DNA from: Chitinophagales bacterium
GTDB lineage: Bacteria > Bacteroidota > Bacteroidia > Chitinophagales > Saprospiraceae
DNA: 64,000 nt
Assembly: GCA_017303875.1 (NCBI GenBank)
Contig: JAFLBP010000026.1
Span: forward strand, 1 to 64,000
Reading direction: 5' to 3'
Positions 26,601-34,456 of this stretch are shown here, piece by piece. A program made the translations under genes and the position numbers. The notes below the pieces were generated by a model. The model ran no database searches, was not told where the DNA came from, and saw only the letters and a list, made by a program, of their open reading frames with translations. Each line of letters begins with the position of its first letter. Positions within the stretch are counted from its first letter, which is position 1.

Positions 26601-27972
26601 GCCAATGGCGCTTTCGACCAGCGCGGGCGCGGAGGTGCAAAAACCCCTCGCCACCGTCGTCATCGGCGGCTTGGTCTCGGCGACGCTCCTGACCTTGCTC
26701 GTGCTGCCCGCGCTGTACGTCCTGTTTTTTGGGAAAAGGAAAAGGAGGGGTCTGCCGAAAACCGCCGCGCTTTTCGTCGGGCTGTTTTTGCTGAAAACGG
26801 CGGGCGTTTTTGCCCAAAACAAAACCGTCACGCTCGCCGAGTGCCTCGCGCTGGCTTCGCAAAACAACCTGTATTTGAAAGGCGCAGCCCTCGAAACCGC
26901 CCAAAACCGCGCCCTCGAAGGCACGGCCAAAGACCTCGGCAAGTCCAATTTTTCGCTCACGCAAGACCCCACCAGCGGCGGCAACATTGACAACAGCCTC
27001 GGCATCTCCCAAAGTTTTGCCCTGCCGAAAACCTACGCCGCCCGCCGCGCCGCGCTCCAACAGCAAACCGCAGTGAGCGAAAAAGCACTTGCGGTTTCGC
27101 AAAACGACCTCGCCCGCGAGGTGCGTTTGGCGTATTTCAGCCTCGTTTTTTTGAACGAAAAAATGCGCTTGCTCGGTCGGCAGGACAGCCTTTACCGCGA
27201 TTTCGCCGCCCGTGCCGAACTGCGGAACAAGACGGGCGAGACCAATTTTTTGGAAGTCCTCGCCGCCCGCAACCGCTCGCAGCAAACGCTTTTGCTGTTG
27301 AAACAAGCCCAAAGCGATGCCGCCGCGTGGCAACTCGAACTGCAACGCCTCACCGCGTCCGCCGAAAATTTGACCCCTTCGGACGCGGTTTTGCAAAAAC
27401 TTCCCCAGCCCGCCGACCCGACCGCCGCGCAAAACCCGCTCCTCGATTTTTATCGGCAAAAAACCAGCCTCGCCGCCGCCGAAACGGAGGTCGTGCGCCG
27501 CGAAAATGCCCCGGAGTTCAGCGCGGGCTATTTCCAGCAACTCGTTTTGCCCTGGTACTCCGATGCCCGCCCGTACTCGAAATGGGGTGTGGGCGGCATC
27601 CAGTTCGGGGCGAGCGTCCCGCTTTTCAACGGCAAGGCTTTTCGGGCGCGGATGCAGGCTTCGCAAATCGGGGCGCAGGTGGCGCAAAACCGCCTCGCCG
27701 CCGCGCAAAACGACCTCCAAAGCCGCATCGGGCAAGCCTTCGCCGAGACCCGAAAATGGCAGGACGCGCTCGATTTTTACGAAAAAACCGGGCTGCAACA
27801 AGCCGACGAAATCCTGCGAATCGCGCAAACGGCGTACTCGCGGGGCGAAATCGGCTACATCGAGTTCATCCAAAACACCGCGCCGGCACTCGACACGCGG
27901 CTCGGCTACCTCGATGCGCTGCACCGTTTTGACCAGTCGGTCATCGAAATCAATCATTTGAAAGGGCAATGA
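23632..27972 (+). CDS. czcA: CzcA-type RND heavy-metal efflux pump fused to CzcC-like outer-membrane factor
   Basis: A 1446-residue fusion. Residues 1 to ~1040 are a complete RND pump: 12 membrane helices, two periplasmic loops, and the relay-helix motif LGAIDFGLIVDGAVIIVE, whose DFGxxVDGAV form is typical of the divalent-metal (Zn/Co/Cd) group rather than the Cu/Ag group. After the last RND helix comes a basic stretch, then a second signal-peptide-like segment (about 1040-1059, ending GVFAQ) and a TolC/CzcC-like outer-membrane factor (about 1060-1446, coiled-coil hairpins rich in Ala/Gln/Leu). Such long CusA/CzcA proteins with a TolC tail are known in Bacteroidota. An AGGAGG-like site at 26743-26748 precedes a CTG (26752), so separate internal translation of the CzcC part is possible but unproven. 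Confidence 0.88.
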   Translation: MFDKIIAYSIGNKAVIGAMTLALVVWGVWSAFRLPIDAVPDITNNQVQVITQAPSLGAQEVEQFITAPIELALSNIPDVLEKRSISRSGISVITVVFRDKTDIYWARQQVGERLKEAEANIPRGFGDITLAPITTGLGEIYHYVIHAKPGFEGKFSATELRTLQDWVVRTQLSGTEGLAEVSGWGGFVKQYEVALDNDKLNALGISIPEIFEALEKNNENTGGSYIEQRSNAYFIRGLGQVKNLTDIERIVVKNVAGVPVLVRDVATVQFGTATRYGAVTRNGEGEVVAGIALMLKGENFNQVIKNVKSRIAQIQKSLPEGVVIEPFIDRTELVGRSIGTVETNLIEGALIVVFVLVLFLGNLRAGLVVASAIPLSLLFALGMMRWFGVSANLMSLGAIDFGLIVDGAVIIVEAVVHRLVFNKIATGRLTQKQMDEQVYQAASGIRSSAAFGEIIILIVYLPLLALVGIEGKMFRPMAQTVAFAILGAFILSLTWIPMASALFLSKNTEHKRNFSDRMMDFFQKCYAPVLEVALRFKIAVVAAVVALFAVSLLIFNKMGGEFIPTLEEGDLTVEISMMQGTSLTQVVETFGKAEKILKDNFPEVRQVVTRIGSAEIPTDPMPVERGDMMVSMKPMETWREEVCDREEMQEAMEEALSVLPGVNIELTQPMQMRFNELMTGIRQDVAVKIYGDDLEILTQKANEVAQLIAGVPGVGDPQVEKVNGLPQILVSYDREKMAQYGLAISDVNMILKTAFAGNVAGVVFEGEKRFDMVVRLRRELRENIANIENLYVPLPNGNRVPLSQVAKIEFKNAPAQVSREDGKRRIFVGFNVRGRDVESVVEEIEPILSQKLTLPPGYFTTYGGQFQNLREAKARLSVAVPAALLLILVLLYATFRSIPQAFLIFTAVPLSAIGGVFALLLRGMPFSISAGVGFIALFGVAVLNGIVLIGYFNQLKKEGVSDILERVRLGTRVRLRPVIMTAAVASLGFLPMALSTSAGAEVQKPLATVVIGGLVSATLLTLLVLPALYVLFFGKRKRRGLPKTAALFVGLFLLKTAGVFAQNKTVTLAECLALASQNNLYLKGAALETAQNRALEGTAKDLGKSNFSLTQDPTSGGNIDNSLGISQSFALPKTYAARRAALQQQTAVSEKALAVSQNDLAREVRLAYFSLVFLNEKMRLLGRQDSLYRDFAARAELRNKTGETNFLEVLAARNRSQQTLLLLKQAQSDAAAWQLELQRLTASAENLTPSDAVLQKLPQPADPTAAQNPLLDFYRQKTSLAAAETEVVRRENAPEFSAGYFQQLVLPWYSDARPYSKWGVGGIQFGASVPLFNGKAFRARMQASQIGAQVAQNRLAAAQNDLQSRIGQAFAETRKWQDALDFYEKTGLQQADEILRIAQTAYSRGEIGYIEFIQNTAPALDTRLGYLDALHRFDQSVIEINHLKGQ

Positions 27973-28021
27973 TGCGACAAAACTGCCCAATGCCCATTTT
28001 CATTTTCAAAATTTAAAAGAC

Positions 28022-29317
28022 ATGATTTTTCACTATAAATTTTTCAAAGCCGCCTGCCTCGCCGCGCTCGCAGCCGTGTTTTTCGCCTGCGGCGAACACA
28101 AACCCGGCGACGGTCACAATCACGGTGAAGCCGCCGAAGCCGAACACCACGAAGAAGCCGAAGGCTCGCTCGAACTGACCGACGAACAGATGAAAGCCGT
28201 CGGCATCGCCCTCGGCGCGGTCGAGCAAAAAAACCTGCGCTCGGTCGTCCGGGCGAGCGGGCAACTCGAAGTGCCGCCGCAAAACCAAGCCGAACTGACG
28301 ACCCTCGTGGGCGGAGTAATCCGCCAAATCATGGTGCTGGAAGGCGCGGCGGTCAACAAAGGGCAGACCCTCGCCACGCTCGAAAACCCGGATTTTTTGA
28401 AACTGCAACAGGACTACGTTGCCCTCAAAAACGGCTTCGCGTACACCGAACAGGAGGCGCAACGGCAGCGCGATTTGGCGCAGGGCAACGCCGGGACGGG
28501 CAAGGTCTTTCAGCAAGCCGAGGCAAATCTCCGGGTCGAAAAAGCCAAAATCGCCGCCCTCGAAAAGCAACTCGAACAACTCGGCATCCGCCCCGACGAG
28601 GCAATGGCGGGCAATTTTGCCACCCAAATCGCCCTTCGCGCCCCGATTGGCGGCACGGTCAGCCACATCACCGCCAAAATTGGCACGTTCGCCGAACCTG
28701 CCCGCCCGCTCCTCGAAATCGTGGACAACTCGCAAATCCATTGCGATTTGCTGGTTTATGAAAAGGATTTGCACAAGGTCAAAGTCGGGCAAAAGGTCAA
28801 TTTCATCCTCACCAATCAGGGCAACCGCCAAATCACGGGCGCGATTTACGGGGTGAACTCCTCGTTCGAGAAGGAGGCGAAAGCGGTGCTTGTCCATGCC
28901 AAAATCGCCGGGGCGCAGGGCAGCGGGCTGATTCCGGGGATGTACGTTTCGGGGCTGATTGACGTGGGCAACCAGTCGGTCGCCGCGCTGCCGCTCGATG
29001 CGGTGGTGCAGTCGGAGGGCAAGAATTTCATTTTCATCGTGGACGAAACCGAGGCACACGAAGCCCACGACGAAAAAACCGAACAGCCCGCCACCGCCGC
29101 AGCCGAGGCGAAAGAACAAGAACACGCCGCCGATGAAAAAGAGCATCACGGCGAAGGCACACATTTCCGAAAAGTGGAGGTGGCGACGGGCGTTTCGGAA
29201 CTCGGCTACGTCGAAATCACGCCCATTGGCGAACTGCCCGCCGGGGCGAAAGTGGTGGTGAAAGGGGCGTTTTACCTTTTGTCGAAGGTGTCCGCGCCTG
29301 CGGAACACGACCATTGA
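28022..29317 (+). CDS. czcB: CzcB-type periplasmic adaptor lipoprotein (RND membrane fusion protein)
   Basis: A 431-residue membrane fusion protein with a lipoprotein signal (ALAAVFFACGE, Cys 23). Just after the lipidation site is a His-rich metal-binding stretch (HNHGEAAEAEHHEEAEG). Then a typical MFP body: lipoyl-like (GQLEVPPQNQAELTT, GQTLATLENPDFL), coiled-coil hairpin with PDEA turn, and beta-barrel (ALRAPIGGTVSHIT). A second acidic/His-rich insert (EAHEAHDEK... EHHGEG) lies at about 345-385. It would link the CzcA pump to the CzcC outer-membrane channel. It follows the czcA-czcC fusion by 49 bases in the same operon. Confidence 0.9.
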   Translation: MIFHYKFFKAACLAALAAVFFACGEHKPGDGHNHGEAAEAEHHEEAEGSLELTDEQMKAVGIALGAVEQKNLRSVVRASGQLEVPPQNQAELTTLVGGVIRQIMVLEGAAVNKGQTLATLENPDFLKLQQDYVALKNGFAYTEQEAQRQRDLAQGNAGTGKVFQQAEANLRVEKAKIAALEKQLEQLGIRPDEAMAGNFATQIALRAPIGGTVSHITAKIGTFAEPARPLLEIVDNSQIHCDLLVYEKDLHKVKVGQKVNFILTNQGNRQITGAIYGVNSSFEKEAKAVLVHAKIAGAQGSGLIPGMYVSGLIDVGNQSVAALPLDAVVQSEGKNFIFIVDETEAHEAHDEKTEQPATAAAEAKEQEHAADEKEHHGEGTHFRKVEVATGVSELGYVEITPIGELPAGAKVVVKGAFYLLSKVSAPAEHDH

Positions 29318-29344
29318 TTTTGCTTTTCAAAAAAATATGCTTTC

Positions 29345-29390
29345 GGGAAATCCGGGGCGGGCGGCACGGCTGGCTGTCCCCGGATTTCCC
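29345..29390. repeat. 13-bp perfect inverted repeat between czcB and the P-type ATPase gene
   Basis: GGGAAATCCGGGG (29345-29357) pairs with CCCCGGATTTCCC (29378-29390), loop of 20. Strongly GC-rich, without a T run directly after it. Could be an RNA processing, attenuation or stability element inside the operon. Confidence 0.6.
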
Positions 29391-29418
29391 CAATTTTTCA
29401 TCAAAAACAATTTAAAAG

Positions 29419-31440
29419 ATGCTCAATACCGACCCAACCCACAGCCACACCTACGACGCGCACGGCAACATGACCTGTTGCTCGCTCGAAGAAAAAATCT
29501 ACGCCCGCACCGAGGCGCAACTCAAATCCGAGGCGCACCACGACCACAGCGACGAACACGGCGAGGCGGCTTGGTGGCAGCAATATTTGCCCGTCGCGGC
29601 GAGTCTCGTCTTGCTTTTGTCCGCCGTCGCGTTCGACAATTGGCTCAAACCCGACTGGTTTTCGGGCTGGCTGCGCGTCGTTTGGTACGTCGCGGCGTAT
29701 TTGCCCGTCGCGCTGCCCGTGATGCGCGAAGCCGTCGCCGCGCTGCGAAAAGGGGCGTTTTTCACCGAGTTCACGCTGATGACGGTCGCCACGCTCGGCG
29801 CGTTTTTCATCGGCGAATACTCGGAGGGCGTGGCGGTGATGATTTTTTACGCCATTGGCGAACTGTTCCAGCAAGCCGCCGTGAACCGCGCCAAACGCAG
29901 CATCAAAGCCCTTCTCGACGTGCGCCCCGACACGGTGAACGTCCTGCGCGGCACGAAAACCTTCACCGTCAGCCCCGGCGAGGTGCTGCCCGGCGAGTTC
30001 ATCCAAGTCCGTCCCGGCGAAAAGGTCGCGCTTGACGGCACGTTGGCAAGTGAAACCGCCTCGTTCAACACCGCCGCGCTCACCGGAGAAAGCAAGCCCG
30101 ACACAAAAACGAAAGGCGAAACCGTGCTGGCGGGCATGATAAATTTGAACACCGTCGCCGAGGTGCGCGTGACCTCGCTTTTCAAAGACTCCAAACTCTC
30201 GCGCATCCTCGAACTGGTGCAGGACGCGACCGCCCGCAAGTCGCAGACGCAACTTTTCATCTCGCGTTTTGCCAAAATCTACACGCCCGTCGTGTTCTTT
30301 TTGGCGGTCGCCATCACCGCGCTGCCCTTCTTTTTTGTCGAAAAATATGTGTTCGCCGACTGGCTTTATCGCGGGCTGGTTTTCCTCGTCATCTCCTGCC
30401 CGTGCGCGTTGGTCATCTCGATTCCGCTGGGCTATTTCGGGGGCATCGGGCTGGCGAGCCGCAACGGGATTTTGTTCAAAGGCTCGAATTTCCTCGACGT
30501 GATGAGCCAAGTCAACACCGTCGTCATGGACAAAACGGGGACGTTGACGAAGGGCGTTTTCAAAGTCCAAAAAGTGGACACCGCGCCCGGCATTTCCCCC
30601 GGAAAATTGGTCGAAACCGCCGCCGCGCTCGAAAGCAAAAGCACCCACCCGGTCGCCCTCGCGGTGGTCGAGTTTTTTGGAAAAGACAAGATCATGCTGC
30701 CCGTTTCGGCGGTCGAGGAAATTGCCGGACATGGCATTCGGGGCAAGGTCGCGGGCGACGACGTGCTGGCGGGCAACCTGAAATTGATGCAAAAATTCGG
30801 CATCGCCACGCCGCCGGAGGTCGCTGAAATCGTGGAAACCTTCGTTTTGCTCGCCATAAATGGGCAATACGCGGGCTGCATCACCATCGCCGATGAACCC
30901 AAAGACGACGCAAAACAAGCCGTCGCCGACCTGCACGGCATGGGCATCCAGACCGTGATGCTGTCCGGCGACAAATCAAGTGTCGTTCAAAAAGTGGCTG
31001 CCGCGCTGGGCATTGACCGCGCTTTCGGTGACCTTTTGCCCGAAGGCAAAGTCGAAAAAGTTCAGGCATTGAAATCCGAAAACCGCCGCCTCGCCTTCGT
31101 CGGCGACGGTGTGAACGACGCACCCGTCGTCGCGCTCGCCGACGCGGGCATTGCAATGGGCGGCTTGGGTTCGGACGCGACGATTGAAACCGCCGACATC
31201 GTGATTCAAAATGACCAGCCTTCCAAAATCGCCTCGGCTGTCAAAATCGGGAAACTGACGCGCCGCATTGTCTGGCAAAACATCGGGCTGGCAATGGCGG
31301 TGAAAATCGCGGTGCTTGCGCTCGGCGCGGGCGGGGTGGCGACGCTTTGGGAGGCTGTTTTTGCGGACGTGGGCGTGGCTTTGCTGGCGATTTTGAACGC
31401 GGTGCGGATTCAGGAGATGAGTTTTTCAACCCCTACCTGA
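29419..31440 (+). CDS. Heavy-metal-translocating P1B-type ATPase (ZntA/CadA-like)
   Basis: A 673-residue ATPase with all P-type hallmarks: TGES (actuator), SCPCALVIS (membrane metal site, CPC), DKTGTLTKG (phosphorylated Asp), STHPVALAV (HP motif) and GDGVNDAPVVALADAG. The CPC motif with this surrounding suggests Zn/Cd/Pb (or Co) export to the periplasm. The N-terminus is short: instead of a full HMA domain it has MTCC plus a His/Asp-rich patch (HHDHSDEHGE). It is the last gene of the metal operon, about 100 bases after czcB. No metal-responsive regulator is visible in the window. Confidence 0.9.
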   Translation: MLNTDPTHSHTYDAHGNMTCCSLEEKIYARTEAQLKSEAHHDHSDEHGEAAWWQQYLPVAASLVLLLSAVAFDNWLKPDWFSGWLRVVWYVAAYLPVALPVMREAVAALRKGAFFTEFTLMTVATLGAFFIGEYSEGVAVMIFYAIGELFQQAAVNRAKRSIKALLDVRPDTVNVLRGTKTFTVSPGEVLPGEFIQVRPGEKVALDGTLASETASFNTAALTGESKPDTKTKGETVLAGMINLNTVAEVRVTSLFKDSKLSRILELVQDATARKSQTQLFISRFAKIYTPVVFFLAVAITALPFFFVEKYVFADWLYRGLVFLVISCPCALVISIPLGYFGGIGLASRNGILFKGSNFLDVMSQVNTVVMDKTGTLTKGVFKVQKVDTAPGISPGKLVETAAALESKSTHPVALAVVEFFGKDKIMLPVSAVEEIAGHGIRGKVAGDDVLAGNLKLMQKFGIATPPEVAEIVETFVLLAINGQYAGCITIADEPKDDAKQAVADLHGMGIQTVMLSGDKSSVVQKVAAALGIDRAFGDLLPEGKVEKVQALKSENRRLAFVGDGVNDAPVVALADAGIAMGGLGSDATIETADIVIQNDQPSKIASAVKIGKLTRRIVWQNIGLAMAVKIAVLALGAGGVATLWEAVFADVGVALLAILNAVRIQEMSFSTPT

Positions 31441-31468
31441 CAAATGTAATAAAAAAGGGGATAACTTT

Positions 31469-31515
31469 GCATGGTTGACAACCGCTTCCTAAGCGTCGCG
31501 GTATGACAACCATGC
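31469..31515. repeat. Imperfect palindrome upstream of the Coq4-like gene (cassette-end-like)
   Basis: GCATGGTTG (31469-31477) pairs with CAACCATGC (31507-31515), and inside it ACCGC (31481-31485) pairs with GCGGT (31498-31502). Flanked by AAC on the left side and GTT on the right, which resembles integron attC architecture, but the consensus is not met, so only the shape is claimed. Confidence 0.4.
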
Positions 31516-31570
31516 CCCCGTTGGAAGCAAGCAATGCAGACTATATTCAAACAGACAAAATTTGACGACG

Positions 31571-32272
31571 ATGAACATACTTCAAATTATAGCTCGGACG
31601 ATTATTAAGAAATCATTTCACTTGTCAGTTTGGACAATTGAGCAGTTTCACGACATTGCCATTTACGAACAAAAAGCAAGGCAACTACAAGAACTTCCAG
31701 ACGGTACACTTGGAAAAGATATTGCAAAATGTTTAGAGCAAAACAATTTGCGACTTGTTCCGAACTATGAAAGCCACGACTTGAAACACGTTTTGCTTGA
31801 TTTTAAAATGACACCTGTTGACGAGATTAGAATGCAGGCATTTATGTTGGGAAATGGAAATTATTCAGTTCCGAGTATTGCGATTTTTATTTTTGGTGCA
31901 TTGTTTCTTCCTGACTTATGGATAACATTTTACAAAGACTATAAAAATGGACAAAATTCTAAACCAATCAAAACTTGGACAATTGAAGAATATGCACATT
32001 GTCAAACTTCTATTTTAAGACAAATTGTGCTGAATTACTCAAAAAGCCAACAAACAGGGTTTGATATGAAACAATTAGTAAAATTTGGTGCTTATACAGC
32101 AATCATGCTTGGAACATTTGGAATGATATTTTGCTTGCCGTTCTTATTTTCAAGTAATATGGCTGACTTGGTTGGTGCAGGATTCCCATTTGTTGGAGGA
32201 GCAATTATTGCAAGTGGTGGCCTTATAACATTATCTAACTTAACAAGACAAATAAACACCTTGACAACATAG
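31571..32272 (+). CDS. Coq4-like protein with C-terminal membrane segments
   Basis: A 233-residue protein starting at ATG 31571. It carries H69-D70-L-K-H73 followed 12 residues later by E85 (HDxxH-x11-E), the metal/ligand motif of the Coq4 ubiquinone-biosynthesis family. The surrounding sequence (NLRLVPNYESHDLKHVLLDF) also fits. The C-terminus has two hydrophobic segments (about 178-200 and 205-225), not usual for Coq4. Bacteroidota use menaquinone, so a ubiquinone role is unlikely; lipid or quinone binding is a guess. The gene is much more AT-rich than its neighbours and lies between two palindromes, so recent transfer is likely. Identity rests mainly on the motif. Confidence 0.6.
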   Translation: MNILQIIARTIIKKSFHLSVWTIEQFHDIAIYEQKARQLQELPDGTLGKDIAKCLEQNNLRLVPNYESHDLKHVLLDFKMTPVDEIRMQAFMLGNGNYSVPSIAIFIFGALFLPDLWITFYKDYKNGQNSKPIKTWTIEEYAHCQTSILRQIVLNYSKSQQTGFDMKQLVKFGAYTAIMLGTFGMIFCLPFLFSSNMADLVGAGFPFVGGAIIASGGLITLSNLTRQINTLTT

Positions 32273-32298
32273 CGAAAAATTTGCTTGCCACCAACATT

Positions 32299-32407
32299 AT
32301 GTTTGCAAAAAGGCGGGGAAATCTGCATAATTTAGGCTTTTGTACTTTCTATAAACTTTATGCGTAGGGCAAGGAAAGTGCTATTAAATCCCGCCCTTCG
32401 CAAACAT
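32299..32407. repeat. Large imperfect palindrome downstream of the Coq4-like gene (attC-like shape)
   Basis: Nested pairing arms: ATGTTTGC (32299-32306) with GCAAACAT (32400-32407), GGCGGG (32312-32317) with CCCGCC (32390-32395), and a weaker inner pair GTACTTTC with GAAAGTGC. Total 109 bases. Size and nested arms are those of cassette-end recombination sites, but the core triplets do not fit the integron consensus exactly. Confidence 0.45.
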
Positions 32408-32505
32408 TTTCCGTAACGTAAACAAATGAAAAAAATAACTATAAACCAAAACAAGGCAGTAGCCCCGGTATCCGGCGATTTTACGGTTTATCAATAGCAC
32501 CTTAT

Positions 32506-33273
32506 CTACAAACCCACCCGCACCCGCCGCTTTTTCCCATCAAACCGCAGCCGCGGGCAGTCGCCGTGCAGGCTTAAATAAATCATGGAGAACAGCGGCT
32601 CGGTGCTGCTGTCGTAGCAGGCCAATTCCTTCCGTGTGCGCGGGTCGAGCACAAAACAGGCGGAATCCTGCGCGGGCGTGAAGGTCTGAATGGCCACCCG
32701 GTAGCGCCTGGGCATCATCGGGCCGCCTAAGTTGTCGCCCCGGAAGGGGATGCTTTCCCCGTTTTTCAGCCAAACCGCCGAACTGCCCGCCACCCCTATC
32801 CAGCGACTGCCCGGCGGCAGCCCCTTGGCCTGGAACACGGCGGTATCGCGTGCGAAAACGAAATGATCAGCGCCCAGCTCGAAATCGCCGCAGCATTCAT
32901 TTGGGGTAATCTGGTACAACGAGTCCGGACGAAAATCGCAGTACAGCTTTTCCGGATGCTGCTGCCTCGGGCGTATAAACGTAAGGGTATCCAGCCCGGG
33001 GCGGGGTTTGAAAAACAGGGTGTCGTCGCGCAGACGCAGGGTATCCTGGTTGAGGATCCAGGTAAATACCTGCATGTCCTCGCGGCTGCCCGCAAAGGCC
33101 CGGACTTTAGGGAAATAGATTCCCGCATGGCCGGCAGGGATGGCCGGTGCGACCGGAAGGGGCGTCGGGGGCGGTTTTATGGGTGCTGCCGGTTTGTTGC
33201 AGGCAAGCAGTAAGCCAAGTAAGCACAGGATCAGGAATTGATGGGGATTTTGTTGTAACATAGCTTTAGGCAT
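32506..33273 (-). CDS. Hypothetical lipoprotein
   Basis: A 255-residue protein with a lipoprotein signal (LILCLLGLLLACNK, Cys 25) followed by a proline-rich linker (KPPPTPLPVAPAIP). The mature domain is beta-rich with several Cys residues (NECCGDF, DSACFVLD, LACYDSS, GDCPRLRF) that may form disulfides. I do not recognise a family. A start at ATG 33261 is also possible. The neighbouring genes do not indicate a function. Cell-envelope location is the only supported statement. Confidence 0.6.
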   Translation of the reverse strand: MPKAMLQQNPHQFLILCLLGLLLACNKPAAPIKPPPTPLPVAPAIPAGHAGIYFPKVRAFAGSREDMQVFTWILNQDTLRLRDDTLFFKPRPGLDTLTFIRPRQQHPEKLYCDFRPDSLYQITPNECCGDFELGADHFVFARDTAVFQAKGLPPGSRWIGVAGSSAVWLKNGESIPFRGDNLGGPMMPRRYRVAIQTFTPAQDSACFVLDPRTRKELACYDSSTEPLFSMIYLSLHGDCPRLRFDGKKRRVRVGL

Positions 33274-33322
33274 TGAAAAGGAAATTGTTTTACTTCAAAC
33301 GCCACTTTCCTGTCCCGATTGT

Positions 33323-34432
33323 TTATTTCCCTTTCCCCAATACCGACAGCCCCAGCGCGGCAATGTCGCGAACCAGTTGGGTCGGCGAATTACAATCGCA
33401 ATTGCTCAGGCCAATGACGTAAATATCCATTTCCGGAATATACACACCCATACTTTTAAAGCCGAAAATGCTGCCGCCGTGTTCCCGACTGGCCACACCA
33501 TTCAGGTCTTTCAGGTGCCAGCCATAGCCATACGTGATGGTTTCGCCGTTGTTGAGTTGCTGTTTGGTGAAAGCCTTTTTTGCGTATACTGCGGGAAGTA
33601 AAGTGTTGTTATTCAAGGCGTTTTGCCATTTTAGCAGATCGCCTGTCGTTGCCATCAACGCGCCGGAAGCATAAGGAATGCTGAAATGAATGACGGTTTT
33701 ATTGACATAGCCGCTTTCTTTTTTGTGGTAGCCGTAAGCGCGTTGCGGCACGATGTGCCGGTCGCTGGCATAACGCGCATGTTGCATACCGGCTTTTTCA
33801 AAAATATGGCTTCGGATATAGTTTTCATAGCTTTCGCCCGATACCAATTCAATGATATAGCCCAGCAAGATGTACCCGGAGTTGTTGTATTCAAATTTTT
33901 CGCCAGGTAAAAAGTCGGCGGGTTCGTTTTTAAAAAAATTGACCAACATTTCAGGCGTCATCTCTTTTTGTGCAATGTCGCGCAGGGCATTCATTTTGGT
34001 AAAATCCCGGATGCCGGAAGTGTGCGTCAGCAAATGATGCAGGGTAATGTTGTGGCCGTTCGGGTAATCGGGGATATACCTGGATAGCGTGTCGGATACC
34101 CGGAGCTTCCCCTGTGCTTCGAGTTGTAAAATGGCGATGGCGGTGAATTGCTTGGTCATGGAACCCAACTGAAATACCGATTCAGTATTCAGGTCAATAT
34201 TCCATTCCAGATTGGCCTTGCCAATGGCCTTTTGGTACACAGGTTGGCCATTTTGCGCAAGCATAAACACCGCGCCGGGGCCGTTTGAATCAGTAAAAAA
34301 CCTGGAGATCAGGCTGTCAATTTTGTTTTCAAGGTGTTGTGCCTGAGCGCAGGTGTTGGCCAGCAGCAAAACGAGGACTAATAAGCGCGTTTGTTTGTAC
34401 AGGTGCATCAATGCAGTTTTTTGTTGCTGCAT
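33323..34432 (-). CDS. Serine hydrolase, beta-lactamase class C / penicillin-binding-protein-like
   Basis: A 369-residue exported protein (signal peptide about residues 12-32). It has the three active-site elements of the serine beta-lactamase-like fold: S91-x-x-K94 (GSMTKQ), Y182-x-N184 (EYNNSGY) and an HGG box near the C-terminus (SREHGGSIFG). This family covers esterases, D-aminopeptidases and PBP-like enzymes; an antibiotic-resistance role cannot be inferred. ATG 34408 is an alternative start that gives a shorter signal n-region. It is located 24 bases downstream of a secreted Asp-box protein gene and may be in the same transcript. Confidence 0.85.
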   Translation of the reverse strand: MQQQKTALMHLYKQTRLLVLVLLLANTCAQAQHLENKIDSLISRFFTDSNGPGAVFMLAQNGQPVYQKAIGKANLEWNIDLNTESVFQLGSMTKQFTAIAILQLEAQGKLRVSDTLSRYIPDYPNGHNITLHHLLTHTSGIRDFTKMNALRDIAQKEMTPEMLVNFFKNEPADFLPGEKFEYNNSGYILLGYIIELVSGESYENYIRSHIFEKAGMQHARYASDRHIVPQRAYGYHKKESGYVNKTVIHFSIPYASGALMATTGDLLKWQNALNNNTLLPAVYAKKAFTKQQLNNGETITYGYGWHLKDLNGVASREHGGSIFGFKSMGVYIPEMDIYVIGLSNCDCNSPTQLVRDIAALGLSVLGKGK

Positions 34433-34456
34433 TGGACACGGGTTTGGGGGAATAGG

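Noticed and set aside
26083..27990. 635-codon minus-strand frame inside the czcA-czcC fusion
   Set aside because: A shadow of GC-rich codon usage; no domain, signal or homology pattern, and it is antisense to a clearly coding gene.
28013..29314. 433-codon minus-strand frame over czcB
   Set aside because: Antisense to czcB, composed of R/H/F/G-rich sequence typical of shadow frames.
29401..30936. 511-codon minus-strand frame over the P-type ATPase gene
   Set aside because: Antisense shadow with no recognisable domain; the plus-strand ATPase motifs are clear.
31469..32407. True integron attC sites
   Set aside because: The palindromes have the right size and nesting but the GTTRRRY/RYYYAAC cores are not met and no integron integrase gene is in the window; only a structural resemblance is claimed.
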